Source: Guyanagaster necrorhizus
Lineage: Eukaryota; Basidiomycota; Agaricomycetes; Agaricales; Physalacriaceae
Direction of reading: 5' to 3'
Assembly: GCF_019112545.1 (NCBI RefSeq)
Contig: NW_025064963.1
Location: 1 to 48,887, forward strand
Length of the DNA stretch: 48,887 bases
Part shown: in pieces, positions 1-10,951 of the stretch
Position numbering within the stretch: position 1 is the stretch's first letter
Layout: the number at the start of each line of letters is the position of its first letter
The notes under the pieces: generated by a model
Seen by the model: only the letters and a program-made list of their open reading frames with translations
What the model was told of the DNA's origin: nothing
The model's database searches: none
Program-made: the position numbers and the translations under genes

Positions 1-581
1 CAGCACTACAGATGGCAGAGGTTCAAACCCTTTGGTCTGTCAAACAGAGTTTTATTGTGTTTGTGTCTCTGGATCACATAGGTTTGAATCCTGTGAGTCC
101 ACAATCAGTTTGAAAACTTGTGAACAGAGATCTGTGCTTTTTGTCACTTGTAGATGTGTTTGTGATTGGTTTTTGCTTAGAGTATGAAGCTTTGAGTTGT
201 GTATTGTGTGTGTTAGAGATTTAAGTTGATCTGAGCTGTGCTTAAGACTATTTGAGAGTTTTGAAGGAGTGTTTTGATGTATTGTATCGAGTTACAGTAT
301 CCTTTGTCTTGAGGCCTGGCAACACCAGTTGCCACCTCTTGTTTTGATAAAATGAAAAGCTGTAAGACTTAGAGAGACCTCAGACTGTTGTAAGTGTGCT
401 ATTACTGTTTGCATGCTGTGATCTCATTAAAGAAGACAATTATATTTGTTGATTGCTACTTTTATTGCATTATAATCTCCCCACAAACTAAGAGTTTTGT
501 GTGTGTGTTGGTGTGAATGTGGTCAGTGGATAATGCTCTGCTGTATCTGTTTTCACCTTACACACACTCAGATTCTCTTCA
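1..581. mobile_element. R1 copy a, right-hand part of an unidentified insertion
   Basis: This non-coding stretch matches about 10364-10946 almost end to end, with mainly C/T and G/A differences. It ends in ...CTCTTCA at 581. The sequence then becomes the gag tail of element A (GAAGAACTTGACAAA...), which lines up with the same gag tail at about 44718. The shared block ends at the same place in both copies, in different hosts, so R1 is itself mobile. The left end lies outside the window. A motif resembling a tRNA T-arm (GGTTCAAACCC at 19-29) and a weaker one near 91 are present. No protein is recognisable. It may be the 3' part of a long solo LTR. Confidence 0.7.
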
Positions 582-644
582 TCGGATGAAGAACTTGACA
601 AAGAGACCAAAGTGAAGGAGAAAAAAAATGAGGCCAACCAGTGA
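582..644 (+). pseudogene. gag: gag C-terminal tail of element A
   Basis: This is the charged tail that follows the zinc knuckle in this family (reads EELDKETKVKEKKNEANQ, then TGA at 642-644). The same tail and stop follow the knuckle in G, X and Y, and J ends with TAG. The rest of gag lies beyond R1, outside the window. The pol frame starts one nucleotide back from this frame and overlaps it. Confidence 0.7.
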
Positions 645-3600
645 GCAATTCCACTGGGTCAGCCAAGGACTTTTATGGTATGTGAGCAGCAGCTGCTAGT
701 CAGACTGATAGAATCTCTGTAGCTACTCCTATGTCTGTTTTACCTATGCATTTGAATATACCATAGTTATCTGCCTTGCACACTGAAGAATCGCAAAAAG
801 GGACAACTCAAATGCTTTCAGGCCAAACAGAGGCAGAGAGCCCTACTGCATGGCTTAAACCATTCAATACTGAATGGACTTGGAGGGCCATTAAGGATGC
901 TAAGAACAAAGCTGCAGCAAAAGCTGTGCTTAAGAATTGGGTCCATTGCACTCAAGCTGAAGAAGTAGTTGACAAAATAGTGGAGAGAATGAAAAAAGTG
1001 AAGTGGTGTTGAGTCCTGGAGTGGCTCGATGAACTCCATGGACTATGAAAGTTCATTTGGCAGTCCAAAATGCCTGGGCAAGATCTACTTGCCAAAGCAC
1101 AGATCAAGACTCTTATATCTTGAACTATTCATGCAGTAACTGCCTTAATTGATAGCAGTTGCACTGGAAGCTCAATTAATTGTGCTTTTATTAATAAGCA
1201 CAAGCTTTCAACAAGGGCCACAGCAGCCCCAATCCTGATCTATAACACAGATGAAACTAAAAACCAGGCTGGTTTGATTACTAAGTTCATTGAGCTCAGG
1301 CTCACAATTGGCAATCACTCTGAATGAATTGACCTGACCATCATAGATCTCAAGACCAGGGAGATCTTTCTTAGTCATGACTGGCTAATATGCCATAACC
1401 CACTGATTAATTGGAAGACCAGAAGGATCACATTCACATAGTGCCAATGTTGGAAAATTCCATTTGAATTATCTGATGAAGACCTGGAAGATTGGTGGAA
1501 TGAAGAAACAGAAGATGGGGAAACCATCCTTGCCATCGACCTTCAGCATGAAATACACATCCAGATGGTCCATCATGCCAATAACCTAGCTGCAAGGGCC
1601 AATGAACACAAAGAAGAGAAAACCTTCAAAGAAATAGTGTCTGAGTGGGCATGAGACTTTAAGGATCTGTTTGAGAAGGAAAGCTTTGATGAGCTACCAG
1701 AACCAAAGCCATGAGATTATGCAATCAAGCTGATCCCAAATGCCAATGCTAACTTGGACTGCAAGACCTATCCTCTTAGCAACAATGAACAGCAAGAGCT
1801 CAACAAGTTCTTGGACAAGAACTTATCCAGCAGGCAAATTTGATCATCAAAGTCTCCAATAGCCTCACCATTCTTTTTCATCAAAAAGAAGGATGGCAAA
1901 CTCTGACCAGTCCAAGATTATTAGAAGCTTAATGAGATGATGATCAAGAACTGTTATTCTCTTCCACTGATCTCAGAACTAATAGACAAGCTTTGAGGTG
2001 CTAGATACTACACCAAGCTTGATGTCTGATGGGGCTATAATAATGTCTGTATCAAGGAAGGAGATGAATGGAAGACCACATTCAGAACCAACTGAGGACT
2101 GTTTGAGCCCACTGTTATGTTCTTTGGGCTCACCAACTCTCCAGCAATCTTCCAGTGGATGATGAATGACATTTTCAAAGATCTCATCTCCATTGGGAAG
2201 GTCATCATTTATCTCAATAACATTCTAATCATATCAAGAACAAAGGAGGAGCACAGGAAGCTTATACAACAGGTACTAGCCCTCATAAGGAAACACAAGC
2301 TGTTTCTCAAAGTGGAGAAATGCAAATTTGAGGTACTTGAAACCAAGTACCTTGGGGTTATTATTAGCAAAAAAAATATTTGGATAGACTCTATCAAAGT
2401 AGCAGAGGTGATAGAATGGCCAGAACTAGTCAAAAAAAAGGAACTACAGTTATTTCTCAGGTTTATCAACTTCTACTGATAGTTCATCTGAGATTACAGC
2501 AAAATCATCTGATCTATAACACAATTAACCAGCAATACCTCTTAGACCTGGGGCCCCTCTCAACAAACTGCCTTCAATAACCTGAAGTAATGACTAGCTG
2601 AAGATGTCATGCTTGCTATCCCCACTCAGAAAGGGAAATTCTAAGTTAAAGCCAACTCCAGTGAAGGCACTATTGGCACTGTGCTCTCGCAGGAACAGGA
2701 TGGAAAGTGGCACCCAGTTGCATTCCTTTCTAAAGCATTAACTGTCACTGAATGCAACTATGAGATCTATGACAAGGAGCTGCTCACTATTATGCTTACT
2801 CTGGAAGAGTGGTAGCATTACTTGATTGGGGCCACAGAGGTGTTCAAAATTTGGACTGATCATCAGAACCTACAATATTTCTGACAACTCCAAAAGCTAA
2901 ACTGTCAGCAAGCCAGATGGGTTACTGAACTGAGTCAATATCAGTACACACTCTATCATAAGGCAGAGATGGCAAACAAGAAGGCTGACCTCCTCAGCCA
3001 ATAGGCAAATCATAATCAGGGGGGAGCTGATAATAAAAGGGTGACATTACTGCAGCCTGAACACTTTAGAGCTATGATAATGCTAATAGAGAAAGAGATC
3101 CATGAACAGATCAAGAGTGCCACCTGAGATAACCACAAATGGGACCAATGAGTGGCCTCATCCCTCAACCATGAATGGGGAATGATGAAAGAAGGAGGGC
3201 TAATTTGCTATGATGGGTGAATCTATATTCTTCAGGATCAGGGACTATGCAGTGAGATCATTGCCACTTGCCATGATCATGCCATTGCTGGTCATCCTGG
3301 CATCACCAAGATCAAGGAGCTATTACTGTGAGAGTACTGATGGCCTAAAATGGGCAATAACATCATCATATACATTAAGGCATACAAAGTCTGCCAACAA
3401 AGCAAATCATCCACATGGGCTTAAGCCATGCTGCTCCACCCAAATGAGGTCTCATCATCACTATAGACCCACATCTCTGTCAACATAATCACAGGACTAT
3501 CAGACTGCAATGGTTATGATGCAATCATCATCATAGTTGATTGGTTCTCAAAAGCAATCATCTTGATCGCTTGTTCTACAGAATTGACTTCTGAAGGGTG

Positions 3601-4561
3601 GGCAAAAATCTTATATGATGAGGTTTATGCTAAGTATGGCATGCCTCAGGTGGTCATCTCAGACAGGGGACTGCAATTTGTCTCTAAATTCTTAGATGAC
3701 CTTTATTGTCTCCTGAATATCAAGTGGAATGTGTTGACTGCATACCACCCTCAGACTGACAGACAAATAGAACAGGCCAACCAGGAGGTGAAAAAATAAC
3801 TCTGCCTATTCATTAATTACCAACAAGACAACTGAGTAGAGTGGTTGGCTCTTGCTGTCTTCCAACATAACAATCAGATACACTCAGCAACAGAGAAAAC
3901 TCCATTCTTTGTTAATCATGGATGCCACCCATATGTTATTCAGACCAAATGACACCAAACTACAACCCCTGTGTCTACAGACTTTGCCACTACTATAGCA
4001 AAGATTCACTCCAAAATCAAGAATGCCCTTAAATGGGCCACAATGATGATGGAACAGCAATACAACAAATGTCATCATGTCACACATATATACTCCCTCA
4101 ATAATAAGGTCTGGCTTGATACAACCAACCTTCACTTTTTATGTCCAAAGTGCAAATTAGATAACAAATGAACTGGCTCATTCTCAATCATCACCAAAGT
4201 TGAGATCAGCACTTATAAGCTATGACTGCCTCCAACTTGAAAAATACATAATATCTTTAATGAGATATTATTAACTCCATACATTTCACCAGCATTCTCC
4301 AACTAGGAATGGCCACTATCTCTGCCTTCTGATCTGATTGATGATGAAGAACATTATGAAGTCGAACAGGTTTTAAATCATAAGCTATGAAAAATCAAGA
4401 CAAAAAGTAGAAGTATAACCACTACAGTCAACTATCTGGTCAGCTGGAAGGGTTATGGTTCAGAATCCAATTAGTGGGTAAATGAGAAACTCATGAATGC
4501 TGCTGATGCCATATAGGACTATGAATTATCTCTAAATTAAGCCATCAGGATGATGGTCTTA
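641..4561 (+). pseudogene. pol: pol of element A (PR-RT-RNase H-IN-chromodomain), decayed
   Basis: One reading frame can be followed from about 641 to 4560 with no frameshift, broken only by stops. The protease lies near 1150-1440, where the active-site DSG reads DSS. Reverse transcriptase lies near 1740-2500, and its YLDD box reads YLNN at 2210-2221, so both metal-binding aspartates are lost. RNase H is near 2600-3000. The integrase zinc region is near 3190-3410 and its core near 3480-3800; the first catalytic D is N, while SDRG and a TDRQIEQANQ-like glutamate motif remain. The chromodomain at about 4330-4530 shows YLVSWKGYGSES. Many stops match CGA or CAG codons in J; for example TGA at 2027-2029 matches CGA at 39128-39130. 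The frame is −1 relative to gag. Confidence 0.92.
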
Positions 4562-4573
4562 AGAAGGAGGTAA
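4561..4573 (+). other. polypurine tract of element A
   Basis: AAGAAGGAGG followed by TAA lies directly before the LTR. A run of purines at this spot primes plus-strand DNA synthesis in LTR retrotransposons. The same CTCCTTAAGACC pattern, reverse-complemented, precedes the LTRs of the minus-strand elements. Confidence 0.8.
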
Positions 4574-5033
4574 TGTTATGATTTTTCTTCTCTTTTCTTG
4601 ATTTAACCCCTATTTATGCTTAGTCAAGATGCTAGAATGAGTGCTTAGGACTGTAAGACAAGGCTTAGTCAGCACAACTAGCCAAGTCTGTCATTGTCTT
4701 TCAATGCAATGACATTGCCTGATAATGCACAATCAACCTTTTATATACACTAGTAATGCTCAAGGACAATGGGCACAACAGACAGAGAAACACACAATAA
4801 GTACATAGTATTATTAGAAGACCTTGTACAGTATTTAAGAAGCTCACTCTTATTGGTAAAACTCAGCTTCAAGCTAAAGTTTATCTTTACACCATCCTAT
4901 ACTCAAGCTGATTCTCTTGGCCTTGTGACACATCAATCAGAATATGCATCAGTAGACTTGATCACTTTACCCAAAGTGTGAGATAGCAGTCATTTATCAC
5001 ATGTATCTATTCACATGATGCTTGGATCTAACA
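4574..5033 (+). repeat. 3' LTR of element A (460 bp)
   Basis: It runs from TGTTATGA to TCTAACA, with the 5-bp end inverted repeat TGTTA/TAACA. A TATA-like TATTTAAG at 4832-4839 is followed 33 nt later by AGCTTCAAGCTAA (4865-4877), the probable transcript start used for self-priming. The sequence after it (GAACC...) belongs to element B. Confidence 0.92.
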
Positions 5034-6712
5034 GAACCTCTCATCCTGCATCAGGATAGCCAGAACTATGTCCTCTGCTAATTGTCTTTTGAGATTGTCA
5101 AAAGCCACTTGCTGGAACAGTCCTCAGGTCCAGAGGGCATTTTCAGTGAGCTAGATCATAGGTTGTATAATCTTACTGTAGTCATATATGAACTGATGAT
5201 AAAAGTTGATAAACCCTAAAAAGGATTGTAACTCCTTCTTCTTTGTCAGTTTCAGCCACTTAGTTATCTCTACTATTTTGACAGGATCTATTCAAATGCT
5301 TTCTTCACTGATAATGACCTCTAGATACTCTATCTTGAGCACTTTGAACTCACATTTCTTGGCCTTGAGAAATAGTTTGTTTTTTCTCATCAATTCTAGA
5401 ACTCAGTATACCAACTATTGATGTTCTTTCTTGGTCTTTGATATTATGAGGATATTATCAAGATAGATGGTTACCTTTCTAGTGATGATGAGATCCTGGA
5501 AGATGTTATTCATCATTCATTAAAAGATAGCCAGAGAGTTAGTTAGTCTAAAGAACATGATAGTTGGTTTGAATAGCTCTTGATTTGTTCTGAAAGCCAT
5601 CTTCCATTCATTGTCCTCTTTGATGCAGATATTGTTATACTCTCACCAGATATTGAGCTTAGTATAGTAATGGATGCTATAAAGCTTATCCATTAGCTTG
5701 GAAATAAGAGACAGAGGATATTGGTTTTTGATAGTCATTTTGTTTAATTTGTAATAGTTCTGAATTGAGCAGAGTTTGCTATCCTTCTTTTTTATGAAGA
5801 AGAAAGAGGATGCCATGAATGATTTAGATGGCCAGATCCTTCTGCTGGTGAGATTCTCATCTAAGAACTTATTAAGTTCTTGCTGTTTGAGGTGGCCAAG
5901 AGAGTAGGTTTTGCAATCAAGATTGGCATTGGCATTTGGCACCAATTTGATAGCATGATCTCATAGTTTTGGCTCAGGCAGCTTATCGAAACTTTCTTTG
6001 AAAAAGAGATCATGATAGTCACAGACCTATTAGGGACTATTTCTTTGAACATTTTAGTCTTCTTTTCTTTGTTGGCTTTAGCAGCTAAGTTGTTGGCATA
6101 ATAAACTGCTTATAGCTATATTGCCTAATCAAGGTCAATAGCAAGGATGGTTTTCCTATCCTCTATTTTCTTATTCCATTGATTGTTAGAATTGGCATCA
6201 AAAAGCATGAATAGGATTTTTTGACATTAGCAATGAGCAAAGGTAATGTGGCTAGTCTTCTAATTGATTAGCAGGTTGTGGTAGATAAGCCAGTCATGCT
6301 TGAAAAAGAGTTCCTTGGTTTTCAACTCTGTGATGACTAGGTTAATCCATTCTGAGTGATCTCTGATTGTCAGACAGAGTTCCATGAATTCAGTAATTGA
6401 CTCTGCTTAGTTCTTGGTTCCATCAGTGTTGTAGATGAGAATTAGGGTGGCAGTGGCTTTGGTTGAGAGATAATGCCTATTAATAAAGGCTTGATTAATT
6501 GGACTCTCTATATAGCTGCTGTCAATTAATGTGGTGACAGTGAATGTGGCTTGGTCAGTGAGGGTCTGGATTTGCATCTTAGTTGTTAGATTCTGACCAT
6601 AGGTCTTCTGCTGCTGGATGTACTTCTTTGGCCTTTAGAGCTTATCCAACTATTTTAGGGCCCTCTACTATTCTGCTGTTTTCAGTCCTTCTGCCAGCTT
6701 CTTATCTATCTC
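5034..6712 (-). pseudogene. pol: pol fragment of chromovirus B (RNase H to pol N-terminus)
   Basis: Read on the minus strand, this holds the front of pol: the leader region near 6600-6712, protease near 6290-6560, reverse transcriptase near 5140-5940 and the start of RNase H at 5034-5140. A frame at 5643-5945 reads LNKFLDENLTSRRIWPSKS and then FFFIKKKDSKL, typical of the reverse transcriptase start in this family. The YLDD box reads YLDN at 5451-5465. The RNase H end is cut by the LTR of A and the N-terminal end by the LTR of Z. The missing integrase side should lie left of A, outside the window. CG dinucleotides are nearly absent. Confidence 0.85.
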
Positions 6713-7158
6713 TGTTAGGCTCAAGTGACATGTGATCAATAACATGTGATAGACTAATGTTGTATCATATTCATACAATCATGTTTGAATCTATTTTAGT
6801 GTATTTAAAGATGTTATATTCTAAGGTTAATACAAGTTGACTCAAGTAGAAATGATAGGATAAAGGATAGTTTGAGACTGGAGATACATAACATTGGCTA
6901 TACTACTTATATACTGTTTATCTCCTGGATAAATATAGTGTTACTAATTGTAAGTGTCTATACTATAGTACTCATTATCCTGAGATATTGTGGTTACCTA
7001 CAAAAAAGAGATTATCTTATTGTCAGAGTGTCACTATATATTGTGAGACAATGTTAATGTGCTGACTAAGCTGTCCTATGATCTTAAGCACTATCCTAGA
7101 TGCTCTGACTAAGTATAAATAGAGGTAAAAGAAAAAAAAATAGTGAAAAATTATAACA
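6713..7158 (-). repeat. 3' LTR of element Z (446 bp)
   Basis: It runs from TGTTAGGC to ATAACA on the plus strand, so the element reads leftward. Polypurine and chromodomain sequence of Z follows at 7159, which makes this the 3' LTR. It inserted into the pol leader of B; the bases just before it are ATCTC. It is the most diverged LTR in the window. Confidence 0.85.
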
Positions 7159-7404
7159 TTATTCTCTCCTTAGGACCATCATCCCAATGGTTTAATTTAG
7201 AGATAACTTATACTTATGTATAGCTGCATCTGCATTCATTCACTTTTCATTGATCTATTAGTTTGACTCTGGTCTGTATCCTTTTCAGCTGACTGAGTAG
7301 TCAATAATCATCATTATACTCTCATCTTATACTTTGACTTTGCATGTTTTATAATTGAGAATTTGATCAATCTCATAATGCTTTTCATTGTCAATGAGGT
7401 CAGA

Positions 7405-7430
7405 GGGTGGTGGTGGTGGTGGTGGTGGGT
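7405..7430. repeat. (GGT)n microsatellite coding polyproline
   Basis: About eight GGT units. On the minus strand they encode eight prolines before the chromodomain of Z. J has about five prolines at the same place, so this is a local expansion of an existing Pro run. Confidence 0.85.
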
Positions 7431-8086
7431 ATTCTTGATTTGAAAAGATAGAGAGTATATATAGAGTTAAAAGAGATTTATTGAAAGTGTTATGGATACA
7501 CCATGAGCCAGGAAAGTGAAGTTTATATATAGAGATGCTGACCTTTGCTAGGATGGGGAAGAGGCTGGTTTGCTTATCAGCAAGCTTCTTTTTTAGATGA
7601 GATAAGTAGAGATTTATCATATCAAGTCAAATCTTGTCGTTAATAATATATATGTGTGCTGCTCATCAATGTTTATCATATTGCATCTTTATCATAGCAA
7701 CAGCTTTGTTAAGGGCAGTCTGTATTTCAAGGTGAATCTTTGTTATTTTAGTGGCAAAGTTTAGAGAGGTGAATGTAGATATATAGGATCATGTAGTAGT
7801 AACAACCTTAGAATGTCACCTGTAGTTGATGAAGAAGAGGGTTTTTCCTATAGCTGAATGAATGCAATTATTGTGCTAAAAGCTTGTGAGTATGAGCTAT
7901 TCTATCCAGTTGTCCTGTCTATAGTTAATGAACATGCATAGATATTTCTCAATCTCCTCATTGATACACTCTGTCTGTCTGTCAGTTTGAGAGTGATGGG
8001 CAATAGAGATGTTGCTCTAAATTCCAAGGAGTCAGTACAGATCATTGAGAAATTTGAAGATAAACTGTGGTCCTTGGTCAGAGATA

Positions 8087-8091
8087 ACTAC
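8087..8091. other. target-site duplication of element Y, 3' side (ACTAC)
   Basis: ACTAC just outside the 3' LTR of Y is the reverse complement of GTAGT, found just outside its 5' LTR at 16217-16221. It splits the VVISD codons of integrase in Z. Confidence 0.75.
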
Positions 8092-8535
8092 TGTTAGACT
8101 CAAGTTGCACATGACTATAAACATGTGATAAACTGATGTCACTTCACACTTTGAGTGGAATGTCAAAGTTCACTGATGTGAATATTGATTAATGTGCTGC
8201 AAGGCCTTATGATTGGCTCAAGAGAGGAGATTGGTATGAATAAACTTTAGCTCAAAGCTGGGGAATCCCAGTGAGAGTGAGTTGTCTTATATACTGTATA
8301 GGTCAGAGATAAATATACTACTACTTATTGTGTATTGTTGAGTCCTTTGTGTTTATTGTCCTTGAACATCACTATCATATATAAAAGGTTTATTGTGCAT
8401 CATCAGGTAATGCTGTTGCATTAAAAGACAATGACTGACTAGGCTTGTTGTGATAACTAAGTCTGTTTCACAGTCTTAAGCATAAATAGGAGTCATCCAG
8501 AAAAAAAAAAAAGTAAAAGAATAAAAATTATAACA
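8092..8535 (-). repeat. 3' LTR of element Y (444 bp)
   Basis: It runs from TGTTAGACTC to ATAACA. It shares with the LTR at 16222-16691, and with no other LTR here, the stretch around GTGGAATGT and GGAGATTGGTATGAAT. It differs from that LTR by transitions and one loss of about 25 nt after CAGTCTTAAG. The two are therefore the LTR pair of one element, now lying in opposite orientations. Confidence 0.85.
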
Positions 8536-9087
8536 TTACCCCCTCCTTAAGACCATTATCCTGATGGCTTAATTTAAGAATATTTCATAGCCTCATATTG
8601 TGTCTGTGGCATCCATTCATTTTTTATTTATCCACTAATTTGATTCAGGCCTATACCTCTTTCAGCTTACTAAATAGTCAACAGTTGTTATCATACTCCT
8701 ATCTTTCACCTTCACCTTTCATAGTTTGTAGTTTAATACTTGATTGATTTTATAGTGTTCTTCATTATTAATAAGATCAAGTGGTGGCAGGAGAGATTGT
8801 TCTTGATTTGGAAATGCTGGAATGATATAAGATATTAATAGGATTTCATTAAAGACATCATGGACATTCCAGTATGCTGGAAGGCAAAATTTGTATATAA
8901 ATGCACTCACTTTTGAGACTATGGAAAATGGTCCAGTATATTTGTCAGACAGTTTCTGCTTTGGGTGAGGAAGATAGAGATTTGTGATATCCAACCATAC
9001 TTTGTCATTAATAGAATAGAAGTGCATGGTACATCAATGTTTATTGTATTGTTTTTTTATCATAGCTGTAGCACACTTCAGGGTGGT
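8536..9087 (-). pseudogene. pol: pol end of element Y (chromodomain and integrase C-terminus)
   Basis: An open stretch at 8719-9027 (minus strand) reads SINDKVWLDITNLYLPHPKQKL and on to LINNEEHYKINQVLNYKL, the integrase C-terminal domain running into the chromodomain. The frame stays in phase with the integrase core at 10952-11680 once R1 copy b and one 5-nt duplication are removed. Decay is by stops; CG dinucleotides are rare. Confidence 0.85.
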
Positions 9088-10946
9088 GACACAGCCTCTC
9101 TATGTTCAGGCATGTAAAATTGCAAAAATTGAGAATATATAGACTGCATTTCAGTCTAGTAAGCATGTAACCAAGAATAAAATAAGAGCACATAGAAACT
9201 TAGCTATCATAAGACTAAACTGAAGTAACAAGGAGCAGAATGCATAGTCTAGTAGCAGACAAATGCCAGAGGGGTTAGACTGCATGTGAGGTCCTAGCAC
9301 TTGGCCCTAAATGTGCCAATACTATTATAAGAGGGCATGCTAAAAATAAAAGAAATATGATCAAAATATGATCAGCAATCCTGATCATATTGATCAATGA
9401 TACACTGATGGAATATGCTTTAGAACAGAGATCTGAGACCCAAAGAAAGGTATCTGAATAACTGGATACTGAACAGAGAAATGCAATGATGGCAACAAGA
9501 GGATAGATAGAGGAATACTACTCTCAGAGATGAATAGCATATGTACTGCTCAGAGACTCACATGCATACTTACAGTGCTTTAGCACACTTAACACAGTGA
9601 GAGACCCTGCATCATACTATGGTATGACACATACTATATTAGATAAGTTAATTAATACATGTCAGGCCAGAAGCAGTGCATTTTATATGCCAGAGAGAAT
9701 ATTGAGACACTGGAAAAGAGAATATAACTATTGTGGCTGACTCTAGACATAGAAGATAACTTTGGGGGTCCAGAACAGTTTACTACTGTCAGAAATGTGT
9801 CACCAAGGCAAGAAGAAAGTGAGCAGACCTGGCTAGGCCAGCTAGCCAAGGCCAGCTAGTGAGGAACATTGTGTAATCCTGGCCCAGAAGCAAATAAGCA
9901 TGGCAACTGCGATATGCATATGAATAGTACCCACAGAACCTGGCATGGAGTCTTGTGCTTTGAAGATACTATAGTAGGATTGTATTAGTAAGTACTATAG
10001 TAGAGTATTTAAATACCATATTGTAGGAGTAGAAGGGAGAGTTTCTGACCTCCACAGTTGTGGTGTATTGGGCACAGAAAGCTTTACACTCTGGCTTTGG
10101 ATTTGTGTTTGTAACTTTGGGTGAGAGAATAAATGTATTATTGAACATCTTAGAGAGAGCTGTGAGAACTAAATGAGGCATTGAAGCTTATGAAGGACTT
10201 GGGCCTGGTTTGATAAGAGGTTTTGGATTGTGCTCTAACCTGAGAATAAGAGAGCAGTGTCTGAAGGGCACCATCTTGAGTTTTTGAGGTATTTGTGACA
10301 CACAGTGCTACAGGTGGCAGAGGTTCAAACCCTTTGGCTTGATTAGTGTGCACTTTTGTGTTATTTCCACAGATTGGCAGAGGTTCAAACCCTTTGGTCT
10401 GTCAGACAGTGTTTTATTGTGTTTTATATCTTTGGATCACACAGGTTTGAATCCTGTGGGTCTATGATTGGTTTGGAAACTTATGAACAGAGATCTGTGC
10501 TCTTTAGCACTTGTGGACATGTTTGTGATTGGTTTTTGCTTAGAGAACAAAGCTTCAAGTTGTGTATTGTGTGTGTTAGAGATTTTGAGGTGATCTGAGC
10601 TGTGCTTAGGACTTTTTGAAGAGTTTTATGAGAGTGTTTCAACATATTATATTGAGCTGCAGTACTCTTTGCCTTGAGGCCTAGCAACATCTGTTGCTAT
10701 CTTTTGTTCTGATAAAATGAAAAGCCTTGAGACTTAGAGAGACCTTGGACTGTTGTAAGCATGCTATTACTGTTTACATGCTGTGATCTCATTGAAGAGG
10801 ACAATTATATTTGTGGATTACTACTTTTATTACATTATAATCCCTCCATGAACTAAGAGTTTTGTGTGTGTGTTAGTGTGAGTGTAGTCAGTGGATAAAG
10901 CTCTGCTGTATCCATTTTCACCTTGTGTACACTCAGATCCTCTTTA
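9088..10946. mobile_element. R1 copy b, 1.86-kb TG...CA-type insertion, probable solo LTR
   Basis: It interrupts integrase of Y. Removing it, with one copy of a short duplication (GTGGT at 9083-9087, GTGAT at 10947-10951), restores the alignment with intact integrase without a gap. If its ends are TG (9087-9088) and TA (CA in copy a), the duplication is 4 bp and the structure is LTR-like. It has a TATTTAAATA box near 10010 and AATAAA near 10128, but no recognisable protein and no terminal inverted repeats that I can see. A triplicated unit of about 60 bp lies at 10309-10455. It could be a solo LTR of a long-LTR element or a non-autonomous element. Confidence 0.65.
10309..10460. repeat. three degenerate tandem units of about 60 bp with T-arm-like cores
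   Basis: GGTTCAAACC occurs at 10322-10331 and again exactly 60 bp on at 10382-10391; a related GGTTTGAATCC follows at 10444-10454. Each core can fold like a tRNA T-arm (AGAGG-TTCAAAC-CCTTT; ACAGG-TTTGAAT-CCTGT). The 60-bp neighbourhood repeats too. R1 copy a shows only two units, so the array changes in number. Confidence 0.65.
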
Positions 10947-10951
10947 GTGAT

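Larger units (their letters stand above)
582..5033 (+). mobile_element. Ty3/gypsy chromovirus A, internal region and 3' LTR; 5' end outside the window
   Basis: The order gag tail, protease, reverse transcriptase, RNase H, integrase, chromodomain, polypurine tract, LTR is that of a Ty3/gypsy chromovirus. The 5' LTR and most of gag lie left of the window, beyond the R1 insertion. The right end abuts the RNase H part of element B on the other strand, so A probably inserted into B. The 600 nt at 1981-2580 contain no CG dinucleotide, while the matching part of J has about 14. The element is dead: protease and reverse transcriptase active-site residues are changed and stops are frequent. Confidence 0.9.
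7159..8091 (-). pseudogene. pol: pol 3' part of element Z (integrase core end and chromodomain)
   Basis: The minus strand holds the integrase from VVISDQGPQF (near 8060-8091) through its C-terminal domain to the chromodomain (LIDNEKHYEIDQILNYK near 7350-7410, WKGY further on). A polyproline stretch precedes the chromodomain. The piece starts exactly at the GTAGT target duplication of element Y. The homologous plus-strand fragment of Z ends at the same GTAGT at 16217-16221, and joining the two restores the integrase reading VVISD. I therefore place this piece with the gag-to-integrase fragment at 11681-16221. Confidence 0.8.

Noticed and set aside
818..1039. Open stretch on the minus strand across the pol leader of element A
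   Set aside because: It is antisense to a conserved pol segment (WLKPFNTEWTWRAIKDAK) and matches nothing in the other copies at the protein level.
3210..3488. 92-codon open frame inside integrase of A
   Set aside because: The neighbouring frame carries the conserved zinc-region sequence (CHDHAIAGHPGITK). This one is a shadow left open by chance.
10444..10454. A true tRNA gene in R1
   Set aside because: Only a T-arm-like part is seen. I find no matching acceptor, D-arm or anticodon arm in the 60 nt upstream.
10150..10598. Short open frames on both strands in R1 as possible genes
   Set aside because: They are 67-80 codons, lack domains, overlap each other, and match the T-arm-like repeat rather than a protein.
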